Below are positions 16,433-24,235 of a stretch of 39,319 nucleotides of DNA, in pieces. The stretch is from Janthinobacterium lividum PAMC 25724. Lineage in GTDB: Bacteria; Pseudomonadota; Gammaproteobacteria; Burkholderiales; Burkholderiaceae_D. The DNA lies in contig AHHB01000017.1 of assembly GCA_000242815.2 (NCBI GenBank), forward strand, positions 1 through 39,319. Reading direction: 5' to 3'. The position numbers were made by a program, and so were the translations under genes. The notes under the pieces were generated by a model, which was given only the letters and a program-made list of their open reading frames with translations, made no database searches and was not told the origin of the DNA. Position 1 is the first letter of the stretch; every line of letters starts with the position of its first letter.

Positions 16433-18438
16433 CAGAAAGTGAATCCAAGAGAGAAGTGCAAACGGTATTTTTGGACCGCGTGGCCATATGCCACGTCGAC
16501 ATTGATGGGGCCGATGGGGCTCTTGTAGCGCCCGCCCAGGCCATAGCCCGATTTTGGCGTCATGGCCGCTTTCACGGTGTCGGCGGCATTGCCGGCGTCA
16601 TAGAAGGCGGCAATCGCCCATTTCGGCTGGAACCAGTACTGGTATTCGGCGCTGCCGGTGAGCATGTAGCGCCCGCCGATGATGGCATCGCCTTGCTTTA
16701 CGCCCAGTTCCTGGTAAGCATAGCCGCGCACCGACTGGTCGCCGCCCGCACGGAACAGATACACGGCTGGCACGCCGCGTTTTTCCTTCGAACCCAGCGC
16801 GCCGATTTCGCCGCGCACGATCAGCTCGCCTTTTTCACCGAGCGGACGGTAATACACGGCCTTGCCGGCCACGCGCACGAAGCGCTCGTCCGTCAGCACC
16901 GGCAGCAGGGCGCCGCCCACCTGCGCATTGATGACATAGCCCTTGGTAGGGAACAGCAGGCTGTCGAGGCTGCGCTTGGTGATGGCATAGGTCAGGGGCA
17001 AGCTCTTGCTGCGCGTCTGTTCCAGCCCCACCACGGTCTTGTCTTCGCTGAGGAACTCGAACGTCAGGCTGCGTTCAAGGTTGGTGCCGCCCCAGTTGCG
17101 CTTGGCCGAGATGGTGGTGACGGCCGTGATTTCGTTGGAAATATCGCTGCGCTCGAACGAGGCGCCCGCGCTGTCGTTGTAGCCGCGTTCGGTGGTGGGG
17201 AAGTAGAAGTTGGCGTGCGCCGTCTGTTTCTTCGTTTCCATGGTGACGGCGCTCTTGAAGCGCGTGCCCCACACATTCAGGTTGTCATAGTTGAGCTGGG
17301 CGCGATTGCCCGTATTCGTACTGAAACCGAGACCGGCGCTGACGTTTTGCTGCTTGTTTTCCGTCACGCGCACCACCAGCGGCAGCAGTGGCGCGGGGCC
17401 GCGGTTGATGGGTTTGGCTTCTGCGGCGGCGGCCTCGGCTTGCTGGCTTTCCTGGCCCGCTTCGATCTGCTCGCTCAGGATGCTACTCATGTCGGTGCTC
17501 ACTTCCACGCTGGCAAAGTAGCCCGTGTCCTGCAGGCGTGCCTGCAACGATTGCAGCGCCGATTCGCTGTAATAGTCGCCCACGCGTATTTTGTCGAGGT
17601 TGCGGATGATCGCTTCCGGGTAGCGTTTCAGGCCTTCGATGCGCAGTTCGCCGAAGCGCAGTTCAGGGCCGCTGTCGAGCACCACCAGCAAGGACACCGT
17701 GTGCGTTTCCGGGTCGACGGTAGCTTGCGTATCGACCAGCTGGGCGCGCGGGTAGCGCGTCTGCACGACTTCGCGCAGCAGTGCGCGCTTGGCCGATTCC
17801 CATTCGGCCTGGCGAAACACGCTGCCCGTCTTCAACGGCCAGCTGCGCTTGAGCGCGTCTGTATCATATGCTGCGGACGCTGCCAGCGGCGGCGTGGGAT
17901 CGAAGCCGCGCAACTCCAGCTCGACCTTGTCGATAGTGACCGGTGCGCCCGCTTCGACGTCGACGATGACGAGCGTTTTGGCGCCCGTCGTATCGACGCG
18001 CACCGTGATGACGGGTGTGTAGTAGCCGGCCGTGGCGACGAGGTTTTTGGCTTGCTCAGGCGTATCACGCACGAGGCGCTGCAATTGTTCGCGGTCCATG
18101 CGCGGGTTGCCGCGGAAGCGTTCCAGGTCCAGGTTTTTTTCAAGTAATTCATCAAGATCGCCGGGCGCATTGATCTTGACCTCATACTGCAGCGGCGCGG
18201 GGGCCGCTTCCGTGCTGGTGTCGGCGACAGCGTCTTGGGGGCGCTCTTGTACGCGCTCTTGTACGCGCTCTTGTGCTCCCTCTTGCGCGCGGGCTGCGGC
18301 GATGGGAAACAGCAAGGTCGCACCACCGGCGACGGCCAGTGTCAGTTGACCCATTACTTTTGTCACGACTTGTGCCAAAATTGGTGATCGTATCGCCTTG
18401 CCGGCAGCGCTTTGCCGTATGCGTCGTGCAGAAAACAT
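16432..18438 (-). CDS. tamA: TamA, outer-membrane BamA/Omp85-family subunit
   Basis: ATG 18438 follows TGGAG and starts MFSARRIRQ, giving 668 residues; upstream in-frame codons lack signal features. After a signal-peptide-like segment ending in AAARAQ and a Gln/Glu/Arg repeat, there are POTRA domains (about residues 85-335) and a 16-strand beta-barrel domain. The barrel carries the Omp85 VRGY motif (GGDQSVRGYAYQELG) and ends in the aromatic-terminated strand LHFSLGFTF. TamA works with TamB in outer-membrane protein assembly. An extended Gln/Ala-rich loop (QESQQAEAAAAEAK) in the segment joining POTRA and barrel is unusual. Confidence 0.93.
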   Translation of the reverse strand: MFSARRIRQSAAGKAIRSPILAQVVTKVMGQLTLAVAGGATLLFPIAAARAQEGAQERVQERVQERPQDAVADTSTEAAPAPLQYEVKINAPGDLDELLEKNLDLERFRGNPRMDREQLQRLVRDTPEQAKNLVATAGYYTPVITVRVDTTGAKTLVIVDVEAGAPVTIDKVELELRGFDPTPPLAASAAYDTDALKRSWPLKTGSVFRQAEWESAKRALLREVVQTRYPRAQLVDTQATVDPETHTVSLLVVLDSGPELRFGELRIEGLKRYPEAIIRNLDKIRVGDYYSESALQSLQARLQDTGYFASVEVSTDMSSILSEQIEAGQESQQAEAAAAEAKPINRGPAPLLPLVVRVTENKQQNVSAGLGFSTNTGNRAQLNYDNLNVWGTRFKSAVTMETKKQTAHANFYFPTTERGYNDSAGASFERSDISNEITAVTTISAKRNWGGTNLERSLTFEFLSEDKTVVGLEQTRSKSLPLTYAITKRSLDSLLFPTKGYVINAQVGGALLPVLTDERFVRVAGKAVYYRPLGEKGELIVRGEIGALGSKEKRGVPAVYLFRAGGDQSVRGYAYQELGVKQGDAIIGGRYMLTGSAEYQYWFQPKWAIAAFYDAGNAADTVKAAMTPKSGYGLGGRYKSPIGPINVDVAYGHAVQKYRLHFSLGFTF
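18241..18276. repeat. 12-bp tandem repeat inside tamA
   Basis: Three units of GCGCTCTTGTAC (the last with one change) occur in the tamA region just after the signal peptide, encoding VQER repeats. The unit is a multiple of three, so copy-number change would lengthen or shorten the linker without a frameshift. Confidence 0.8.
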
Positions 18439-18577
18439 GGTGCTCCAGATGAGTAAATGCTGACTGTATGTTACCGGAATAGGTAAACTGATGGCGGACG
18501 GATAAGTATTTTTTGCGCAGGGAATCACGTTTCCTCGCGCACGATTGCAACAGAGTAAAACTGAAAAGAAAGAAATT

Positions 18578-19291
18578 ATGCTAGCAACGGACTCCGCACT
18601 GGTGCTCTTTAGCGGTGGACAAGATTCCACCACCTGCCTGGCCTGGGCCTTGAAGCACTATAGCCGCGTGGAAACTATCGGCTTTGACTATGGACAGCGC
18701 CATGCGATCGAGCTGACCGTGCGTCCCGGCCTGCTTGCACAGATACGCGAGCAGTCGCCCGAGTGGGACAGCCGCCTGGGGCAGGATCACATGATAGACC
18801 TGTCATTGATTTCTGCCATTTCCGATACGGCCATGACGCAGAACGTCGAGATCGTCATGCAGGAAAATGGCTTGCCGAACACCTTCGTACCTGGCCGCAA
18901 CTTGTTGTTCATGACAGTGGCCGCCACCGTGGCGTACCGCCGCGGCTTGACGGTGCTGGTGGGCGGCATGTGCGAGACGGATTTTTCCGGCTACCCGGAT
19001 TGCCGCGACGATACGATGAAGGCGCTGCAAGTGGCCCTGAATCTGGGCATGAACACGCGCTTGAAACTGGAAACGCCGCTGATGTGGCTGGACAAGGCGC
19101 AAAGCTGGGACTTGGCGCAAGACCTGGGCGGCCAGCCGCTGGTCGACCTGATCCGCAGTGGCACGCACACCTGCTACCTGGGCGAGCGCGGCGAACTGCA
19201 CGACTGGGGCTATGGCTGCGGCACCTGCCCCGCCTGCGCCCTGCGCGCGAACGGCTACCAGCAATACGCTGCGCGCAAGGCGGCGAAGTAA
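18578..19291 (+). CDS. queC: 7-cyano-7-deazaguanine synthase QueC
   Basis: The 237-residue protein (ATG 18578, preferred to a TTG at 18545) carries the PP-loop ATP-binding motif SGGQDSTT at residues 9-16. It has a C-terminal zinc site built from HTCYLGERG and GCGTCPAC cysteines. QueC converts 7-carboxy-7-deazaguanine to preQ0 using ATP and ammonia, a step in queuosine synthesis for tRNA modification. Length agrees with the family. It is divergent from tamA with about 140 bp between the start codons. No queD, queE or queF is adjacent in this window, and no preQ1 riboswitch was evident upstream. Confidence 0.95.
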   Translation: MLATDSALVLFSGGQDSTTCLAWALKHYSRVETIGFDYGQRHAIELTVRPGLLAQIREQSPEWDSRLGQDHMIDLSLISAISDTAMTQNVEIVMQENGLPNTFVPGRNLLFMTVAATVAYRRGLTVLVGGMCETDFSGYPDCRDDTMKALQVALNLGMNTRLKLETPLMWLDKAQSWDLAQDLGGQPLVDLIRSGTHTCYLGERGELHDWGYGCGTCPACALRANGYQQYAARKAAK

Positions 19292-19628
19292 GCGGGGCTG
19301 CCACAGAAAGCTTGCGCCGTTGCGTCCAACGGTGCGGCAGGCTGTGCGCCCATGCCGTGTTTTTGACACGCCAGCGCCTTGCCATGCACGCTCTCTTCGC
19401 CGCGCTGTACCTGCACGCGCTCGTCAATGAAGCGCGGCACTTGCCGCGGAACACGTGATGGCAGTCACGAAATATGTGGTCTTTTTAATACAATATTCAG
19501 TATTGCAAGGGCGCCCGCTGTAACGTACTATCATTTACATCGACTACCGCTGGTAATCGTGCAGCCCGCTGCCAGTCATGCTGCTGGCCGTGTAGCGGTT
19601 GGATAACTGTTCTGCTTTTCCGCCTGTC
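19292..19628. other. Intergenic region between queC and the diguanylate cyclase gene
   Basis: No convincing gene is seen; the longest local frames lack ribosome sites and are short. The right half is AT-rich and holds a small inverted repeat CAATA-TTCAG-TATTG (19491-19505), which could be a regulator site for the downstream gene. No clear terminator follows queC. Confidence 0.5.
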
Positions 19629-22600
19629 ATGCCTACACGCGCATCTCCGTCTTGGTTTGTTCGCTCAGCGTCGCACTGGGTGGGGCCGCGCGTGCTAGCT
19701 GCGCTGGTGCTGTCGCTGTGCCTGGGGCTGACGTATGGCGCCTGGCGCAATGCGCATGACGCCAGCGAACAACAGGTGCAGGCCGATTTTGAGTTCCGCG
19801 TGCGCCAACTGGCGGGCAATATCGTGGTCCGTATGCAGACCTACATCCAGGTGTTGCAAGGCGTGCAGGGACTGTATGCCAGTTCGCAGGACGTTGCGCG
19901 CAGCCAATTCCATGCCTATCTGGCGGTGCTGCAGGTGGAGCGGCTCTTTCCCGGCATCCATGGCATCGGCTACCTGCCGCTGTTGCCCGGTGCCGGGCTG
20001 GCGCGGCACGAAGCTGGCGTGCGCGCGGAGGGCTATCCCGGCTATGCCGTGCGTCCGCCCGGCCTGCGTGCCTGGTATGCGCCTATCACCTATCTGGAAC
20101 CTTCGAGCGAGAGCAACTTGCTGGCGCTCGGCTATGACATCTGGCATGACCCCGTGCGTCGCGCCGCGCTTGAACAGGCGCGCGACACGGGGCAAGCGGC
20201 CATGACGGGCAAGATCGCGCTGGTGCAAGATGCCGGCAATGTCCAGGCGCACGGTTTCCTGATGGTATTGCCCGTGTATGACAATGGCTTGCCGCATGCC
20301 AGCGTGGCGCAGCGGCGCGCCGCCTTGCGGGCCTGGGTGTTTGCACCATTTCGCATGGGCGATCTGATGGCGGGCGTGGGCGGCGAGGGCGCGCGCTTGC
20401 TGGACCTGGAAATCTATGACGGCACCCGATTGGCCGAGGCGACGCTGATGCATGACAGCGTGCCCGGTGCCTGGTCGCTGGCCGCGTCGGACGGCTTGGT
20501 GTCGCAGCAAGCGATCAGTATCGCCGGCCATGCGTGGACCCTGCGCGTGCGTGCCAAGCCTGGCTTCGATGGCGAGCTGCTGGCGCGGCCTCGCCTGGTG
20601 GCCTGGACCGGCGTGCTGGCCAGTGTCTTGCTGGCGCTGGCTGCCTGGCGGCTGGCGCTGGGCCGCGCCCGCGCACAGGTGGCGCTGGCGCGCTCGAGCG
20701 AGCTGACCGAACAGCTCGAGCAGGGCCAGGCGAGCGTGCTGGCGATGGCTGAGGCGGCGCAGCGCAGCCAGGCCATGTTGCGCAGCATCCTCGATTCGAC
20801 GATCGACGGCATTCTGGTCGACAACATCGATGGCCACATCTTCACCTCGAACCGGCGCTTCCGCGACCTGTGGCAAGTGCCCGACGTGCTCGACTGGCAA
20901 GCCGATGACGCTGCGCTGGTGCGCCATGTGGAAGGCCAGCTGGAGGAGGCGGCGCCTTTCCTGGGAGCACGCGCCGATACGCCGCACGGCCACCGCGAGC
21001 GGCGCGACGTGCTGCGCCTGCGCGATGGACGGGTGGTCGAACAGTATGTGCGCAGCATGCAGCTGGGCAACGAACAGGCGCGTCTGTGGACTTTCCGCGA
21101 TATCAGCGAGCGCAGCCAGATGGAACGGCGCGAGCACACGCGCCGGCAAGTGCTGGAAATGCTGGCTACGGGCGCACCCCTGGAACGGGTGCTGGAAAGC
21201 GTGGTGCTGGGGGTGCAAGCCGACCATCCCGCCATGCTGTGCAGCATCTTGTTGCTCGATGAAAACCGCCACCGCCTGGTGCTGGGCGCGGCGCCGAGCT
21301 TGCCCGCATTTTTCAATCTGTCCAGCCATGGCCATGACCTTGACAGCCTGCAGGGCGTGCATGGCATCGCCGCGCAAGCCCTGCATGATGGCCAGCGCGT
21401 GATCGTCGGCGATCTGCATGCCGTTGCCGATGCGCAAGAGACGATGGAGCTGGCGTGGCGGGCCCAGTTGCAAGCGTGCTGGGCCGAGCCCGTACGTGGC
21501 GGCTCGGGCAAGCTGCTTGGCGTCCTGATGGCATATCACCGCCAGCCCACCTTGCCGGGCGCGGCGCACCTGGCGCGGCTCAGCGAGGCGGCGCATCTGG
21601 CGGGCATGGCCATCGAACAGGCGCAGGTGGCACTGGCCCTGCGCGCCGGCGAAGCGCGTTTCCGCAGCCTGTACGACCATGCACCCGTGGCCCTGTGGGA
21701 ACAGGACTGGTCGGCCGTGCGCGCCGCACTTGATACGTTGGAGCAAGCGGGCGTACACGACCTGGGCGCTTATTTTCAGGCCAATCCGGACGCGCTGCGG
21801 CGCCTGGCCAGACTGGTGCGCATCATCGATGCGAACGGCGCCGCACTGGCACAGGTGCGTGCCAATGAGGACGACCAGCGGCGCGGCAAACTGGGCCTGG
21901 CGCAGAATTTCGATGACAGCGCCTTGCCCCGCTTCGGCGATGCGCTACTGGCACTAGCGGGCGGCGCGCATCTGTACGAGTGCGAGAGCAGCTTCGTGCG
22001 TCTCGATGGTGCTGCGCGTCAAAATGAATTGAGCTTGCTGGTGATGCCCGGCCATGCGGACAGCCTGGACTTCGTCATGGTGTCTACCCTCGATATCACC
22101 GAGCGCAAGCGCATGAATGCAGAACTGTTGCAGCTGGCCACCACCGATTTCCTGACCGGCTTGCCGAACCGGCGCCATTTCATGACGGCGCTGGAAAACG
22201 AGCATGCACGGCTGCAGCGCGAACTGGCCAGCTGCGCCAGCGTGCTGATGCTAGACATCGATCACTTCAAGCGCGTCAACGACGCGTATGGCCATGCAGT
22301 GGGCGATACCGTGCTACGCCATCTGGGCGCGCTGATGTGCCAGGCGCTGCGCAAGGTCGATGTGCCGGGCCGCATGGGCGGCGAAGAATTCGCCATCTTG
22401 CTGCCGGGCACAGACCTGGCTGCGGCGGCCGTGTTTGCCGAACGGCTGCGCCGGCGCGTGGCGGACAGTTCTTTGACCACCGATGGCGGTATCTTGATCA
22501 GTATCACGGTGAGCATCGGCATGGCCGCCCTGGCCGGCACCGATGCCGATTGCGACGCCGTGCTGGCACGCGCCGATGAAGCGCTATACCGGGCCAAGCG

Positions 22601-22673
22601 GGGCGGGCGCAACCGCGTCGAACAAAACGACTGCGGCAGCGATGGCGTGCTCAGCAAGTGCATGGCGCAGTAA
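19629..22673 (+). CDS. CHASE-PAS-GAF-GGDEF diguanylate cyclase
   Basis: From ATG 19629 the protein is 1,014 residues; a TTG at 19599 would add ten. Two membrane segments (about residues 22-38 and 320-343) frame a periplasmic CHASE-type sensor domain. A PAS domain, a GAF domain, a second PAS-like domain and a C-terminal GGDEF domain follow. The active site is intact as GGEEF (917-921), with DFLTGLPNRR and DIDHFKRVND upstream. The inhibitory I-site RxxD (Arg908-Asp911) stands five residues before it, so product inhibition is expected. It should make cyclic-di-GMP in response to an external ligand and internal signals. Its stop codon directly abuts the stop of the convergent gene. Confidence 0.92.
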   Translation: MPTRASPSWFVRSASHWVGPRVLAALVLSLCLGLTYGAWRNAHDASEQQVQADFEFRVRQLAGNIVVRMQTYIQVLQGVQGLYASSQDVARSQFHAYLAVLQVERLFPGIHGIGYLPLLPGAGLARHEAGVRAEGYPGYAVRPPGLRAWYAPITYLEPSSESNLLALGYDIWHDPVRRAALEQARDTGQAAMTGKIALVQDAGNVQAHGFLMVLPVYDNGLPHASVAQRRAALRAWVFAPFRMGDLMAGVGGEGARLLDLEIYDGTRLAEATLMHDSVPGAWSLAASDGLVSQQAISIAGHAWTLRVRAKPGFDGELLARPRLVAWTGVLASVLLALAAWRLALGRARAQVALARSSELTEQLEQGQASVLAMAEAAQRSQAMLRSILDSTIDGILVDNIDGHIFTSNRRFRDLWQVPDVLDWQADDAALVRHVEGQLEEAAPFLGARADTPHGHRERRDVLRLRDGRVVEQYVRSMQLGNEQARLWTFRDISERSQMERREHTRRQVLEMLATGAPLERVLESVVLGVQADHPAMLCSILLLDENRHRLVLGAAPSLPAFFNLSSHGHDLDSLQGVHGIAAQALHDGQRVIVGDLHAVADAQETMELAWRAQLQACWAEPVRGGSGKLLGVLMAYHRQPTLPGAAHLARLSEAAHLAGMAIEQAQVALALRAGEARFRSLYDHAPVALWEQDWSAVRAALDTLEQAGVHDLGAYFQANPDALRRLARLVRIIDANGAALAQVRANEDDQRRGKLGLAQNFDDSALPRFGDALLALAGGAHLYECESSFVRLDGAARQNELSLLVMPGHADSLDFVMVSTLDITERKRMNAELLQLATTDFLTGLPNRRHFMTALENEHARLQRELASCASVLMLDIDHFKRVNDAYGHAVGDTVLRHLGALMCQALRKVDVPGRMGGEEFAILLPGTDLAAAAVFAERLRRRVADSSLTTDGGILISITVSIGMAALAGTDADCDAVLARADEALYRAKRGGRNRVEQNDCGSDGVLSKCMAQ

Positions 22674-23054
22674 TTACAGGCTGTGCTGACGCGCTTGCGC
22701 CTGCTTGCCATGACGCTTGCGGCTGACGATCAGCCAGACGATGGCGACGGGAATCAGCAGTGGCAGCAGCACGGGCGTGCTCAGCGCCAGCAGCAGCACT
22801 ACGCACAGCACCAATGCGGTGATCATCACCACGCCCACGCCGGCCAGAACCACGCCCATGACGACCGCAGCGCACACCAGCGCAATGGCGCTGACCAGCA
22901 AGCCGCCGCTCGCAAACACCAAGCCGAATAGCCATTCCAGCGGGCCATCGAGATCGTCGCCCTGGAACTGCATGTGCATGTCGCTGCCGCTGACCTTGTC
23001 GAGGAACAGGCAGGCCAGCATGATGATGAGAATAAAGGTGAGTAATTTTTTCAT
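22674..23054 (-). CDS. Small integral membrane protein, unknown
   Basis: Starting at ATG 23054 after TGAGG, the product is 126 residues. An N-terminal hydrophobic segment (LLTFILIIMLACLFLD) is followed by a short hydrophilic stretch and then three or so closely spaced membrane helices rich in Val, Leu and Ala. The tail is basic (SRKRHGKQAQARQ), predicted to be in the cytoplasm. Longer in-frame starts lack a ribosome site. Its stop abuts that of the diguanylate cyclase with no spacer, so the two transcripts must overlap at their 3' ends. I do not recognise a family with certainty. Confidence 0.65.
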   Translation of the reverse strand: MKKLLTFILIIMLACLFLDKVSGSDMHMQFQGDDLDGPLEWLFGLVFASGGLLVSAIALVCAAVVMGVVLAGVGVVMITALVLCVVLLLALSTPVLLPLLIPVAIVWLIVSRKRHGKQAQARQHSL

Positions 23055-23208
23055 GCGATGCCTCAGTGTGTGGGTGATCGGGTGTTGCATGAGTACACTG
23101 TAGGCGCTCGCGGCGGGCGTAGCCAGCGGCGTGCGACAGGCGGTTATTTTCACGGCATGGACGGTCGCTACGGACAAAAAATGCTGATATGAAACAAGAT
23201 TTCTTTTC

Positions 23209-23236
23209 TTGTAATAGGCGCAAGCCGTCCTATACT
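23209..23236 (+). promoter_or_regulatory. Candidate sigma-70 promoter of the 78-residue gene
   Basis: TTGTAA (23209-23214) and TATACT (23231-23236) are separated by 16 bp and lie 30 bp before a start codon with a near-perfect ribosome site. The match is 4 of 6 and 5 of 6. Confidence 0.55.
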
Positions 23237-23265
23237 GAATACCTCAGTCGAGCAAGGAGGGCAAC

Positions 23266-23502
23266 ATGCTTTTGTTTGCAGATACCGGGGATCAATCACT
23301 CTCGCTTTCCCCCCACCGAACCACGCGCCAGCGTAGCGCCCCGCAGTCCTGCGCCGAGCCCGTTGGCGCGCCATCGGCGATACCGCCGATCATCATTACT
23401 CCCTTTCATTACCATGCGCCGCTGCCAGCCATCGACCCGCGCTGGGTACCACCCGGTCCACCGCTGACTTGGCCCAAGCTGCCTGTCATGTCGCTGTGTT
23501 GA
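23266..23502 (+). CDS. Small Pro-rich protein with strong translation signals, unknown
   Basis: The 78-residue ORF begins at ATG 23266, five bases after AAGGAGGG, the strongest ribosome site noted in the window, and is preceded by a plausible promoter. The N-terminal half is Ser/Arg/Gln-rich. The C-terminal half is Pro-rich (IPPIIITPFHYHAPLP and WVPPGPPLTWP) and ends in a cysteine. There is no signal peptide or membrane helix. A hairpin CTGCCG-TGG-CGGCAG follows four bases after the stop. I recognise no family, but the expression signals argue that it is real. Confidence 0.65.
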   Translation: MLLFADTGDQSLSLSPHRTTRQRSAPQSCAEPVGAPSAIPPIIITPFHYHAPLPAIDPRWVPPGPPLTWPKLPVMSLC

Positions 23503-23525
23503 GCGCTGCCGTGGCGGCAGGCTGG

Positions 23526-23572
23526 CCCGTGCCGTTTGACCTGCCGTCGCGCTTTTGGTGAGGCGGCACGGG
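23526..23572. repeat. Inverted repeat between two small genes
   Basis: CCCGTGCCG (23526-23534) and CGGCACGGG (23564-23572) are perfect 9-bp arms around 29 bases. It may end transcription of the upstream small gene; no T-run follows. Confidence 0.4.
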
Positions 23573-23624
23573 AGGGCGTTTTCGACTATCATGCTAGCCC
23601 CGATCCTTCAACACGAGCACCGCC

Positions 23625-24134
23625 ATGCGTAGCGATTTTCCCGCCTTTCCCGATGAACCCGCCGAGCACGATAATGACGCCCCGATCCAGGAGCCGCGCC
23701 TGTGGGTAGGCAATGGCTGGACGGCGCGCGTGATGAAGAACGAGGAAGATGAAGGCTGGGCCGTGGCCATGATCAAGGATGGCGAACCGGAGCCGGCGCT
23801 GGTGGGGCCGTGGACCATGGGCCGTGACAAGAAAAATCCGAAGCCGCTCGATGTCAACGCTTTCAATACCCTGGTGAAGACGGCCTCGGAAGTGCTGCGC
23901 CGCCACGAGCAGCAGCTGCATGCGCAATTGCACAAGCACCTGTTCGTCGCCACCGACGACGGCCAGGTCAAGGTGATGTTCGACATCGTACCCGATGAAG
24001 AGCACCCGTACGCGGAACTGAGCGCCTACGACGCCGATGGCGAGCAGATTGCCAAGGTGCGCACCTCGGCCGCCTTCAAATTTAGCGCCACATCTGCGGC
24101 GAACTGGATCGAAGGCGGCTACCGCAAACCATGA
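23625..24134 (+). CDS. Conserved-looking soluble protein, unknown
   Basis: The 169-residue acidic protein has no signal peptide or membrane helix. The N-terminal 25 residues are acidic and probably disordered (DEPAEHDNDAP). A beta-rich domain follows (WVGNGWTARVMKNEEDEGWAVAMIKDGEPEPALVGPWTMG), then a helix (FNTLVKTASEVLRRHEQQLHAQLHK) and a second beta-rich section. The ribosome site is weak. It reads toward the REP pair and is convergent with czcA. Codon use looks typical of its neighbours. I cannot assign a function. Confidence 0.75.
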   Translation: MRSDFPAFPDEPAEHDNDAPIQEPRLWVGNGWTARVMKNEEDEGWAVAMIKDGEPEPALVGPWTMGRDKKNPKPLDVNAFNTLVKTASEVLRRHEQQLHAQLHKHLFVATDDGQVKVMFDIVPDEEHPYAELSAYDADGEQIAKVRTSAAFKFSATSAANWIEGGYRKP

Positions 24135-24139
24135 CCAGG

Positions 24140-24180
24140 TAGGTCGGATGAGCGGGGCTTTGCTCCGCTCATCCGACCTA
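24140..24180. repeat. REP palindrome family A, long perfect copy
   Basis: Arms of 16 bp (TAGGTCGGATGAGCGG and its complement) enclose a nine-base loop. This is the most perfect copy in the window. Both ends read ATCCGACCTA outward, so the IS110 target core is present twice. It stands between two convergent genes and could serve as a bidirectional terminator. Confidence 0.85.
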
Positions 24181-24200
24181 TTGTTGGCGCCAGTGGTGGT

Positions 24201-24235
24201 GTCGGATTACGCTCCTTCGGATCTAATCCGACCTA
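24201..24235. repeat. REP palindrome family A, copy overlapping the end of czcA
   Basis: GTCGGATTA (24201-24209) and TAATCCGAC (24224-24232) flank a weakly paired centre. The TTA at 24207-24209 is the czcA stop codon on the minus strand, so this REP encodes the final residues of CzcA. Confidence 0.85.

Noticed and set aside
16456..18147. 563-codon plus-strand ORF opposite tamA.
   Set aside because: The tamA frame has clear Omp85 motifs; the antisense frame is His/Arg/Ala-rich and lacks a recognisable fold.
18439..18577. A preQ1 riboswitch upstream of queC.
   Set aside because: No H-type pseudoknot pattern (C-rich loop plus A-rich tail) was visible in the leader.
19384..19458. 24-codon ORF after queC.
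   Set aside because: It is too short, lacks a ribosome site and shows no supporting context.
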